The notes under the pieces are model-generated. The model was given only the letters and a program-made list of their open reading frames with translations, had not been told where the DNA came from and searched no databases. From an uncultured Oribacterium sp. (GTDB taxonomy: Bacteria; Bacillota; Clostridia; Lachnospirales; Lachnospiraceae), in NCBI GenBank assembly GCA_938030845.1, contig CALHIC010000336.1, forward strand, positions 1-12,598: a DNA stretch of 12,598 bases, in the 5' to 3' direction. Within the stretch, counting starts at the first letter, position 1; every line of letters begins with the position of its first letter. The position numbers and the translations under genes are program-made. Below, piece after piece: positions 7,196-12,598 of the stretch.

Positions 7196-7826
7196 ATATA
7201 AACGTCAATCCCAAGATAACACAAATTGCAGTGATTATCGACAAAATTTTCCCTCTGTTCCAATATCGCACCGTAATATACAGACCATCCAATATATCAA
7301 AGCCGGGAATCCACTGGAGAATAAAATGCAAGATACATTGTCCTACTTTCCATCCCTTTTGCTTTCTGCTCAGTATAATCAGGCAAATGGCATAGCTAAG
7401 TCCGGCTAAGCCTGCCATAAAAGACATGCCGAGGAAAAACGGTGCTACTACCAAGCTCATAGCGAAGAAAAAAGGAGCAATAAACAGGGTGGCCGGTAGT
7501 ACCAGCAGCACAAAGGAAAGCCCTATTCCTCCAAGTAAGACCACAAGAAAGATGGCCAGCAACATGAGTACGGCAGGCAGAGAACTGTATTTAAAGAAAA
7601 GGAAAGCCTTTATGCACTGCTCACTATCCTCTCTTTTAAAGATTTTAAAAGCCTCCACAATCTGAGTGATTAAAAGACCGGTAAACACAAGGGCAAACAG
7701 GATATTCAATAAGACATAAAGCTGTAAACTGAATATGGAGCTTGCCGGAAGCAGGAGTATAAAAGCAATCCAAGTATATAATACAAAAATATGAAAGATT
7801 CTGAGAATCCACGAAAAATGTTTCAT
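7179..7826 (-). CDS. Unrecognised polytopic membrane protein
   Basis: The 215-residue product is almost wholly hydrophobic, with about six membrane segments (near 8-28, 34-56, 82-104, 106-130, 132-153, 195-213). A short cytoplasmic-looking loop with charged residues lies at 60-72 (KIFKREDSEQ), and a conserved-looking amphipathic stretch, LQWIPGFDILDGLYI, at about 170-184. No transporter, enzyme or protease motif is visible. The ATG is preceded by AGAGGT at about eight bases. It is the upstream member of a probable two-gene minus-strand unit with 6531-7091. The small polytopic proteins around it are all of unknown type, so context gives no function. Confidence 0.75.
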   Translation of the reverse strand: MKHFSWILRIFHIFVLYTWIAFILLLPASSIFSLQLYVLLNILFALVFTGLLITQIVEAFKIFKREDSEQCIKAFLFFKYSSLPAVLMLLAIFLVVLLGGIGLSFVLLVLPATLFIAPFFFAMSLVVAPFFLGMSFMAGLAGLSYAICLIILSRKQKGWKVGQCILHFILQWIPGFDILDGLYITVRYWNRGKILSIITAICVILGLTFILFMRS

Positions 7827-8215
7827 AAGCTCTACCTCTAACTTTCCGATGTCTTAATGATTTCTATTCTCGGTCTGGAAATCTTAGGCATATACTCTCC
7901 TACTTAGACAACCTACTACTCTTCCTTTTGTTTTATTATGTTCCTCAACAGATAAAATTTTATTTCCCAAAAAACATCCTAATATTTTCTCTTTCGAAAA
8001 GCAATAAAATAAGCCTTCCTTCCGAGAATTAGCATGGACAAAATAGCTGAAAGTGTTAAGCTACTATTAGTTAAATGATGCTAATACCGTGTTACTTGTC
8101 ATATCATTATCTTATCTCATTATGTTTTATTCCTATAGTTCTGTAGTTCATACGGCATGTACTAAATAGCAGAACCTGAACTACATTGATGAAAAAGTTT
8201 AGCGAGGTGAGTGTA
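7827..8215. other. 389-bp divergent intergenic region
   Basis: This AT-rich region lies between the divergent genes starting at 7826 (minus) and 8216 (plus). I see no ORF of note and no RNA gene. The only strong structure is the inverted repeat at 8142-8185. For the plus gene, TTGTCA at 8096-8101 with TATGTT at 8121-8126 (19-bp spacer), or TATAGT at 8134-8139 alone, are candidate promoter elements. None is convincing. No clear promoter was found for the minus gene. Confidence 0.5.
8142..8185 (+). promoter_or_regulatory. Perfect 9-bp inverted repeat upstream of the hydrolase gene
   Basis: TGTAGTTCA (8142-8150) and TGAACTACA (8177-8185) are exact reverse complements around a 26-nt loop. Additional half-sites AGTTC and GAAC lie beside each arm (TAGTTCTG before the left arm; AGAACC before the right). 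It ends 30 bp before the start codon. It could be a paired operator for a dimeric repressor or a hairpin in the mRNA leader. Confidence 0.6.
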
Positions 8216-8851
8216 ATGAAATACAAAGGAATCTATTTTAACTTATTCAGTTTATTCTTGAAAAAACCGATGATAAAAAAATTCGGGAAAGATAAGACGA
8301 AAGAGAGCTTGCAAAAAGCACGCATTTTATACCGAGAAATGCTGGAGAGCACAGAAGATATCGGAGAGAAAAACCCTATGGCACACAATATTTATTCCGC
8401 CTATGTTTTCCTGGCAGTATGCAGAGCCGGTAACTTTTCGGTAGAGGATTTTAGAGAAATAATCGCTGCATTTATGGATAGCCCCTTCATCAGAAAAGCC
8501 ATGAGCTCCATAGATTTCAATAAAGAGACGGATATGAAGAAATTTGCCGAAAGAATGCATAAGGCGGAAGAATGGGCGGAGACGCATCCGGAATATCAGG
8601 ATAAAACCTGGGATTTTCATTTTGATGAAAAACGACATAAGGACGGCTTTTATTATCACTTCACAAGATGCCCCTTGGAAAAATTCGCAAGAGAAAATGG
8701 CTATCTTGATTTATTACCCTTGTGCTGTGACATTGACCACATTGCGGTGGAACGAAACAAAGGTGTATTGCATAGAGAACAGACACTGGCAACGGGCGGC
8801 ACAATCTGCGATTACTGGTTCGTGGGAAATCAAACGAAGAATCCGAGCTAA
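8216..8851 (+). CDS. L-2-amino-thiazoline-4-carboxylate hydrolase-like protein
   Basis: The 211-residue product matches the layout of the ATC hydrolase family, which in Pseudomonas opens the thiazoline ring of L-ATC on the way to L-cysteine. Most clostridial members have unknown substrates. The N-terminal half is helical. The C-terminal core has FHFDEKR (about 134-140), FTRCPLEKFARENG (149-162), PLCCDIDH (168-175), the R187/T190 region with TLATGG (190-195), and the closing CDYWF (198-202). The paired cysteines C170/C171 and the D172/D174 region are the candidate active site. I chose ATG 8216 over 8186 because GAGGTG lies six bases before it and nothing lies before the other. No partner gene is adjacent, and the gene sits alone between membrane-protein genes. 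The molecular role outside the family's known reaction is open. Confidence 0.85.
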   Translation: MKYKGIYFNLFSLFLKKPMIKKFGKDKTKESLQKARILYREMLESTEDIGEKNPMAHNIYSAYVFLAVCRAGNFSVEDFREIIAAFMDSPFIRKAMSSIDFNKETDMKKFAERMHKAEEWAETHPEYQDKTWDFHFDEKRHKDGFYYHFTRCPLEKFARENGYLDLLPLCCDIDHIAVERNKGVLHREQTLATGGTICDYWFVGNQTKNPS

Positions 8852-8891
8852 TAATCTAAACAGATAACGGGTTCCACTAGGAGAAATGCCC

Positions 8892-8926
8892 AAGCGTGAT
8901 GTGGCACGCTTCGCGAGCGATACTCG
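8892..8926. repeat. Two adjacent small inverted repeats
   Basis: AAGCGTG (8892-8898) pairs perfectly with CACGCTT (8905-8911) around six bases. CGAG (8914-8917) pairs with CTCG (8923-8926). They lie 40 bp after the hydrolase stop. No T run follows, so a rho-independent terminator is not supported. The stretch is locally GC-rich compared with its surroundings. Confidence 0.5.
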
Positions 8927-8998
8927 TTAAGAACACAATCCTTCATACCTTTGAGCGATTCCAATACAGAAAAAACTATAGAAGGGAGCTAAGATTAT

Positions 8999-9502
8999 AT
9001 GGGCTTTTATTTGTTCTATTTATTCTTTGCCTTTATCATTTGCCTTGCCTACGGTTTCTCCTTTTATCTTTATCTTCTTTTGGAGCTTTCCGTTAAGCAG
9101 AAAAAAGAAGTACCGGATTGGTTTTATCGTATCGGGCAGAGTATGCAGGATCGAATTCATCGTGTGAAATTAGAAAATAGGACAAACTATGATGCGCTGA
9201 AGCAGAGTCGTTTTTTCCTTAGGGGAATGCTTCTTTTAACCCTCTTTACCTATCTTTTCTTTCATGCTAAAAGCCATGCTATTTCTTCCGCACTTTTCAA
9301 TTGCGGAAAAGCACAGTTTGTCATCTGCTTTGTAATGAGTGAACTGACACATTATTGGAATTTAGCCTCCACTCCAAAGGAAAAAAGAAGCTATTATTCC
9401 CCAAGCTTTGCCATAAGCGGATGCTTCATCATCAGCTCGGTTCTGCTTCTTCTTTTCGTGGTAAGCATGGAGCAACTACGGTTTCACATTTCGTTTCCAT
9501 AG
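8999..9502 (+). CDS. Four-helix membrane protein (paralog 3)
   Basis: This 167-residue unrecognised membrane protein is a distant paralog of the products at 5003 and 5881. The shared features are the first helix ending in YLY/YIY, then KKEVPDWFYRIGQSMQDR (compare KREVPQWIYKFGQAFQGR), a following N-x-x-x-x-ALK/ALR segment, and three more hydrophobic stretches. Like paralog 2 it stops at the end of the fourth helix (VVSMEQLRFHISFP) and has no ectodomain. The DNA after its TAG shows no obvious remnant. The ATG has AAGGGAG ten bases upstream. It converges on the nucleotidyltransferase remnant. It is much more diverged than the 5003/5881 pair, so the family predates the local duplication. Confidence 0.75.
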   Translation: MGFYLFYLFFAFIICLAYGFSFYLYLLLELSVKQKKEVPDWFYRIGQSMQDRIHRVKLENRTNYDALKQSRFFLRGMLLLTLFTYLFFHAKSHAISSALFNCGKAQFVICFVMSELTHYWNLASTPKEKRSYYSPSFAISGCFIISSVLLLLFVVSMEQLRFHISFP

Positions 9503-9573
9503 TTGTTTCCGTCTGTGCCGTAGCTATATTCTTTAGAAAGATAATCTCTTTAGCTTTGTCTTTTCCCTTGATT

Positions 9574-10050
9574 TTAAAGAGTTTTTCCCAAGGCCTTGTC
9601 AATCCTTTCCACCTTATTCGGGCGTTCCATTAAGCGATAATACTCACGCCAAAGCAAAGGGGATTGCAGGGGGATACTTTCTGTTCCCAAGGGAAACATT
9701 TCCACAATCTGCTCCTTCTCCAAGGAACAATCCACCACATTCCCTTCATAGACAATGGCAAAGCCCGCCATAACATCCACATCAATCCTCTCTATGCTAA
9801 ATTCCATAAAGCTTTTCGTCTGATATTTTACTTTGGGATTTTCCGGCTTCAGCTCTCCCATTTCTGATAAGATGCTGCGAACATGGTCAACATACAAGAA
9901 GAAAATCATTAAGTCAATTTCATCAAAGGAGGGGACTATCTTTTTAAAATAAAGCATCATAGAGCCTCCTAATGCCCACTCAATCCGCTCTTCCTTGAAA
10001 CGATGCGCAATTCTATTTAATAGGTTGATTTTCTATTCTAAATTAAGCAT
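9574..10050 (-). pseudogene. Nucleotidyltransferase-like gene interrupted by an amber codon
   Basis: Read from ATG 10050, which has the good ribosome site AAGGTGG a few bases upstream, the frame is MLNLE, then TAG at 10033-10035, then continues unbroken for 152 more residues to 9574. The continuation KINLLNRIAHRFKEERIEWA leads into LGGSMMLYF and SFDEIDLMIF, the GGS...DxD-type core of small nucleotidyltransferases of the MNT fold. Later come DVDVMAGFAI and a C-terminal REYYRLMERPNKVERI helix, both typical of the family. Correcting TAG to CAG gives a 158-residue protein of normal size. An internal ATG at 9960 has AGGAGG four bases upstream, created by the Gly-Gly codons, but starting there removes the GGS motif needed for nucleotide binding. 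So this is probably a recently dead gene, or one read by suppression. Confidence 0.75.
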
Positions 10051-10139
10051 AACCCACCTTCATTTGTATTAGCTAATATCAATACATACATTCATAGCTA
10101 AAATCCAAGTTTCCCCATAAAAAGGAGCCAATAACGCAA

Positions 10140-10856
10140 TCATTGATGTGTACGCTGCTCTTCATAAATTTGAGAAATCACTGTGTGTAAGTATTTTGCC
10201 ATCTGTACTGTTGTATTTAGTTCAAGCGCTTTGGGATCGACAACTTCTCCAATACGAATACTCACATTGGCCGGGTGAAAGCTATGAAAACGCTCATAAC
10301 ACTCCTCTGAATTATAGAATGAAACTGGAACAATACGCGCATTTGCCTTAAAAGCCAATTTAAAACTCCCGGGCTTAAATTCCTCCACACCGTCTTCCTT
10401 CGTTCTTCTCCCCTCCGGAAAAATAACGACTGAATACCCATTTTCTATTCTTTGAATGCCTTGATTAATAACTTCTATTGATTTTTTGATATCATCTCGT
10501 TCTAAAAACAAGCATCCTATATCCCGAAACCATTTACCAATAAATGGAAATTTTTTAATCTCACTTTTTCCAATGAAAATCAATGGTTTCTCCATTATTG
10601 CAATCATTATTAAGCTGTCAAAATTACTTCTATGATTTCCAATATAAACCACAGGTTCATCATATATGGTACAGCCTTGAATATCCATTTTTACGCCTAA
10701 TAATTTGAGTATTTTTCTTGCTATTTTTTTTAAGCTATAAAAATTTGCATCATGTTCACTTTTCTTATCCTTGTATTTCAAATGATGAATCAATCTTACC
10801 GGATAAGAATATAACATAGCTCCAACAAAATACAAAAATGTAACAATCAATCTCAT
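10140..10856 (-). CDS. plsC: 1-acyl-sn-glycerol-3-phosphate acyltransferase (PlsC family)
   Basis: With the start at 10856 the product has 238 residues. It transfers an acyl chain to lysophosphatidic acid to make phosphatidic acid at the inner face of the membrane. One N-terminal hydrophobic helix lies at about 3-20. The catalytic HX4D motif is NHRSNFD (H75, D80). Motif II is GCLFLERDD (114-122, R120), motif III is VIFPEGRRT (144-152, E148, G149), and a motif IV-like region is IVPVSFY. All key residues are present and the length is normal. I prefer ATG 10856 because GGAG lies six bases before it. An in-frame GTG at 10892 would add 12 residues without a ribosome site. The start overlaps the stop of the small frame upstream as ATGA. 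The genome may hold a second, housekeeping plsC; I cannot tell which this is. Confidence 0.92.
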   Translation of the reverse strand: MRLIVTFLYFVGAMLYSYPVRLIHHLKYKDKKSEHDANFYSLKKIARKILKLLGVKMDIQGCTIYDEPVVYIGNHRSNFDSLIMIAIMEKPLIFIGKSEIKKFPFIGKWFRDIGCLFLERDDIKKSIEVINQGIQRIENGYSVVIFPEGRRTKEDGVEEFKPGSFKLAFKANARIVPVSFYNSEECYERFHSFHPANVSIRIGEVVDPKALELNTTVQMAKYLHTVISQIYEEQRTHQ

Positions 10857-11113
10857 AGCAATCTCCATTCCATCACATTCAGCAAGCGGCACAAACAGTA
10901 ATAACAGTCTCCATAAATAACTAACGAAAGTCTATTTTTCAATATTGCATTGTGAGGGACATCATGAGAGACATCGTGAGGGACGTTTTTCCTACCAACC
11001 TTCTGAGTTGCAATTCTCTTAAGACGTATTAATGTTCTAAAAATATTTCCCTCTTCAAATATTGGGCTTTGCCCTGAATTAGCGGACAATATAAGTCTGC
11101 TGTTTTTATGCAC
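10853..11113 (-). pseudogene. Remnant resembling the C-terminus of an AlbA_2-type ATP-binding regulator
   Basis: This is an 86-codon frame with a GTG start and no ribosome site. The segment SGQSPIFEEGNIFRTLIRL resembles the end of the ATPase domain in AlbA_2/HATPase_c_4 proteins (typically PxFEEGxxFRTxIPL). After it comes RIATQKVGRKN and a repeat of DVSH/DVPH units, like the low-complexity linkers before the winged helix in those proteins. Such proteins are normally several hundred residues, so this would be only the tail. The C-terminal 35 residues look unrelated. The frame ends in TGA overlapping the PlsC start (ATGA), which may be chance or coupling. The match is from memory. It could also be an unrelated small ORF. 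Confidence 0.45.
10952..10987. repeat. Three 12-bp tandem repeats
   Basis: Plus-strand units GTGAGGGACATC, ATGAGAGACATC and GTGAGGGACGTT abut at 10952, 10964 and 10976. Read on the minus strand within the remnant frame they encode repeated D-V-[SP]-H tetrapeptides. In-frame 12-bp periodicity supports a coding origin. Confidence 0.75.
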
Positions 11114-11143
11114 TTATATCAAGGCGAAATATTTCTCTTCTTT

Positions 11144-12028
11144 CTAAAACAAACTTTTCATAACCTTCTTCGGTACACACATCATCACGGTTCTTTCCGG
11201 ATCCACCACCTGACAGAAACGCAGATCTCCCACTGCACTAAGAAGCATTCCGGCTTCGTTTAAAGAGAGTCCCAGATTCTCCTGTACTCTTTCATTCATG
11301 ATTCGTACTGCATGGAACACCGCTTTTTCTATCTCTTCATGGGAGTAGATTACACCGCAAATCTCTTCATTTTCCAGCATAGGGGTTTCAATGCTGATTC
11401 CCTTAATCACGGACAGTCTTACCTTCACCTCTGCGGAAATTTCCACCCCGCTGACCATTACCTCTCCGTCTCCCATCGCTGCATGCACATCTCCCAAGGA
11501 GAAAATGGCACCATCATGGAATACAGGAAAATAAAGGCTTGCCCCAACTTTAATGCGCTTATTGTCCATGTTTCCGCCGTGGCAGCCCGGTGTACCGCAG
11601 TTGATGGAAGAATTTTCCGGCGCAACACCGATAACGCCAATCATGGGCATAACATCAAAAACAAGCTTGTCGTTAAAATGAACCTTTCCCTCTTCCACCT
11701 TAATTCTTTTAACAGACTCTTCTTTCACCAAAGAACCTAACACGCCATTGTCCGGAAGGGCACACATAACGCCCTGCTTATCCAAAGCGATTTCCAGGAT
11801 TTCCACCTTGAGGACATCTCCTGCCTTTGCATTCTGCACATAGACAGGGCCGGTGGCGGGATTGATACGGTCCCAATTCAAAGCTCCGATACAAGTTCCC
11901 TCTTCACTAAGCTGATTATCAAAGCAGTCGTGGGTACGGAAAATGACGGTTTCTCCGTCCATCACCTCCGCAACGCATTCATTTTTACTGTCAAAGGCAA
12001 ATACTCTATTGTTTTCAATAATTTTCAT
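11144..12028 (-). CDS. Acetamidase/formamidase family protein
   Basis: With the ATG at 12028 the product has 294 residues, the normal size for FmdA/AmdA enzymes, which hydrolyse short amides such as acetamide or formamide to ammonia and the acid in the cytoplasm. Family landmarks run in order: RTHDCFDNQ (31-39), NPATGPVYVQNAKAGD (56-71), the P-rich IGVIGVAP (130-137), CGTPGCHGGNMD (144-155), and FSLGDVHAAMGDGEV (176-190) with the G-D-x-H and G-D-G-E pairs thought to line the metal/active site. All are present. The start is set by GGAG five bases upstream. The in-frame ATG at 12070 has no ribosome site. It is monocistronic as far as seen, with a good promoter at 12149-12177. Substrate specificity within the family cannot be read from sequence. 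Confidence 0.94.
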   Translation of the reverse strand: MKIIENNRVFAFDSKNECVAEVMDGETVIFRTHDCFDNQLSEEGTCIGALNWDRINPATGPVYVQNAKAGDVLKVEILEIALDKQGVMCALPDNGVLGSLVKEESVKRIKVEEGKVHFNDKLVFDVMPMIGVIGVAPENSSINCGTPGCHGGNMDNKRIKVGASLYFPVFHDGAIFSLGDVHAAMGDGEVMVSGVEISAEVKVRLSVIKGISIETPMLENEEICGVIYSHEEIEKAVFHAVRIMNERVQENLGLSLNEAGMLLSAVGDLRFCQVVDPERTVMMCVPKKVMKSLF

Positions 12029-12148
12029 AATTTCTCCAATCCAGTTTGCACTCCCATTGTTTCCTGTCACATAAGAAGGATGTCAAATAATCAAATTTTT
12101 CTTGCAAACAAGCCCACATTGTCTTCCGATACTTTTGGCACTTGTATC

Positions 12149-12177
12149 ATCATATTGATTCTATTGAACTTTTTCAA
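12149..12177 (-). promoter_or_regulatory. Sigma-A-type promoter of the amidase gene
   Basis: On the minus strand TTGAAA (12172-12177) and TATGAT (12149-12154) are separated by exactly 17 bp. This predicts a leader of about 110 nt. The -35 box lies inside the left arm of the inverted repeat at 12170-12228. Confidence 0.65.
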
Positions 12178-12228
12178 CAATTACTTCTCTCAGGCTAAGG
12201 TTTTTTTGCACTACTCATTGTTGAAAAA
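12170..12228. promoter_or_regulatory. Inverted repeat with 11-bp arms over the amidase -35
   Basis: TTTTTCAACAA (12170-12180) and TTGTTGAAAAA (12218-12228) are perfect reverse complements 37 bp apart. The left arm covers the amidase -35 box. The spacing suits two separate binding sites for one regulator, with looping, or a weak hairpin. No product is assigned to it. Confidence 0.6.
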
Positions 12229-12271
12229 CACACCCGTAAATACTAATACAGCAAACATTGTAATTTATGGG

Positions 12272-12295
12272 ATTTTTCTATGTGCATAGAAAAAT
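12272..12295. promoter_or_regulatory. 24-bp operator-like palindrome in the antitoxin promoter
   Basis: ATTTTTCTATG (12272-12282) and CATAGAAAAAT (12285-12295) are perfect reverse complements with only two bases between. The palindrome spans the -35 position of the extended -10 promoter TGCTATACT (12301-12309). This is where an autorepressing antitoxin would bind. Confidence 0.75.
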
Positions 12296-12300
12296 GATTA

Positions 12301-12309
12301 TGCTATACT
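12301..12309 (+). promoter_or_regulatory. Extended -10 promoter of the antitoxin-toxin pair
   Basis: TGC followed by TATACT lies 22 bp before the ATG at 12332, with AAGGAG in between. The -35 position reads TGTGCA (12281-12286), a weak match buried in the palindrome. Confidence 0.65.
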
Positions 12310-12331
12310 CTTTTTAAAGGAGAATAAGAAA

Positions 12332-12517
12332 ATGGTGAATAGAAAAAAAGTGAGTCGAGATATCGCTTATCAAAAGGAAAATATTAAACGAATTCCCTTT
12401 TCTATACAGCTTTCAGAGTATGATATATTGAAAGCGCAAGCTGCTAATATGCCAATGAATACATTTATCAAGAAAGCCCTGAATTCCTACACAGGGCAGG
12501 AGATATTTAAGGTATAG
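12332..12517 (+). CDS. Small ribbon-helix-helix-like protein, candidate antitoxin
   Basis: A 61-residue basic protein. Residues 17-53 have the pattern of a ribbon-helix-helix domain: a strand (NIKRIPFSI, 17-25), a first helix (SEYDILKAQAANM, 28-40), and a second helix starting with a turn (MNTFIKKALNSY, 42-53), like clostridial RHH proteins with an N-x-F-I-K-[KR]-A ending. Such proteins are DNA-binding antitoxins that repress their own promoter. The ATG follows AAGGAG at nine bases. The stop is nine bases before a BrnT-like start, so the two are one operon. The promoter carries a perfect 24-bp palindrome. Seen: the fold pattern, spacing and palindrome. Inferred: antitoxin role. It could instead be a solitary transcription repressor. 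Confidence 0.75.
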   Translation: MVNRKKVSRDIAYQKENIKRIPFSIQLSEYDILKAQAANMPMNTFIKKALNSYTGQEIFKV

Positions 12518-12526
12518 GGAGTAAAT

Positions 12527-12598
12527 ATGGAAGATAGTAAAGATGAAATCCGTTTTGAATGGGACGACAGAAAAAACCAAATCAATATCAAAAAACAT
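12527..12598 (+). CDS. brnT: BrnT-like RNase toxin, N-terminal part only
   Basis: Twenty-four codons are visible before the right edge, with an unbroken frame. After a short acidic leader (MEDSKDEI) the sequence is RFEWDDRKNQINIKKH, the hallmark opening of BrnT toxins (FEWDxxKxxxNxxKHG). BrnT is a small RelE-fold ribonuclease that blocks translation. Its usual partner BrnA lies downstream of it. Here a ribbon-helix-helix-like protein lies upstream instead. AGGGAG lies five bases before the ATG. The catalytic residues are beyond the window, so activity cannot be judged. Confidence 0.85.
   Translation, partial: MEDSKDEIRFEWDDRKNQINIKKH

Noticed and set aside
8186..8215. Hydrolase start at the upstream ATG 8186
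   Set aside because: No ribosome site precedes it, and it abuts the right arm of the inverted repeat. ATG 8216 has GAGGTG at proper spacing.
8544..8867. 107-codon plus-strand frame inside the hydrolase gene
   Set aside because: It is an out-of-frame shadow of the ATC hydrolase-like gene, whose own frame carries all the motifs.
8892..8926. Rho-independent terminator of the hydrolase gene
   Set aside because: The stem is good, but GC-rich sequence rather than a T run follows.
9355..9633. 92-codon plus-strand frame with a hydrophobic end, possibly a frameshifted ectodomain of paralog 3
   Set aside because: Its first half is out of frame with paralog 3 and its end is antisense to the nucleotidyltransferase-like gene. 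I see no likeness to the paralog 1 ectodomain.
10033..10035. UAG read as pyrrolysine or another special amino acid
   Set aside because: It lies at codon 6 outside any active site, no downstream signal is visible, and a simple CAG to TAG change explains it.
8216..12028. A joint amide/thiazoline degradation pathway of the hydrolase and the amidase
   Set aside because: The two genes lie 2.3 kb apart on opposite strands with unrelated and broken genes between them and no shared regulatory motif.
11930..12289. 119-codon plus-strand frame
   Set aside because: It is antisense to the amidase N-terminus, then runs through promoters and palindromes. It has no ribosome site and no recognisable domain.

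Overview
The window looks like an accessory, partly decaying stretch of a low-to-moderate GC Firmicute chromosome, probably a clostridium of the Lachnospiraceae type. This is an inference from AGGAG-type ribosome sites, GTG/TTG starts, an AgrC/AgrA-like two-component pair with a NatAB-type ABC exporter, a BrnT-type toxin and several small unassigned membrane proteins. No rRNA, tRNA, CRISPR array, integrase or transposase was seen.

Left part (1-4950): a DUF3137-like membrane protein runs off the left edge and converges on a four-gene signalling/export module on the minus strand. In transcription order the module is a LytTR response regulator, a GHKL sensor kinase and a rho-independent terminator, then a separate promoter driving an ABC ATPase and an ABC-2 permease. 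Upstream of the ATPase promoter lie two identical repeats 21 bp apart, each containing a full match to the LytTR half-site consensus with the expected 12-bp gap. The sequence therefore suggests that the sensor/regulator pair switches on the adjacent exporter.

Middle (4950-9570): three paralogous four-helix membrane proteins of a family I do not recognise (5003, 5881, 8999). The first carries a C-terminal ectodomain that is broken by a one-base frameshift in a short A run. The second stops at the ectodomain boundary but is followed by a recognisable DNA remnant of the lost domain. The third also stops there. Between them sit two unrecognised minus-strand membrane proteins and an L-2-amino-thiazoline-4-carboxylate hydrolase-like gene with a long inverted repeat just before its start.

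Right part (9570-12598): a nucleotidyltransferase-like gene with an in-frame amber codon at position 6, a PlsC-type acyltransferase whose start overlaps the end of a small remnant resembling the C-terminus of AlbA_2/ATP-binding regulators, and an acetamidase/formamidase. Divergent from the amidase is a toxin-antitoxin-like pair: a ribbon-helix-helix-like protein followed by the first 24 codons of a BrnT-like toxin, the reverse of the usual brnT-brnA order. The space between amidase and antitoxin holds two perfect 11-bp-arm inverted repeats, each overlapping the predicted -35 region of one of the two divergent genes. Two places just 3' of minus-strand genes (991-1047 and 7125-7195) carry triplicated short repeats sharing one core.
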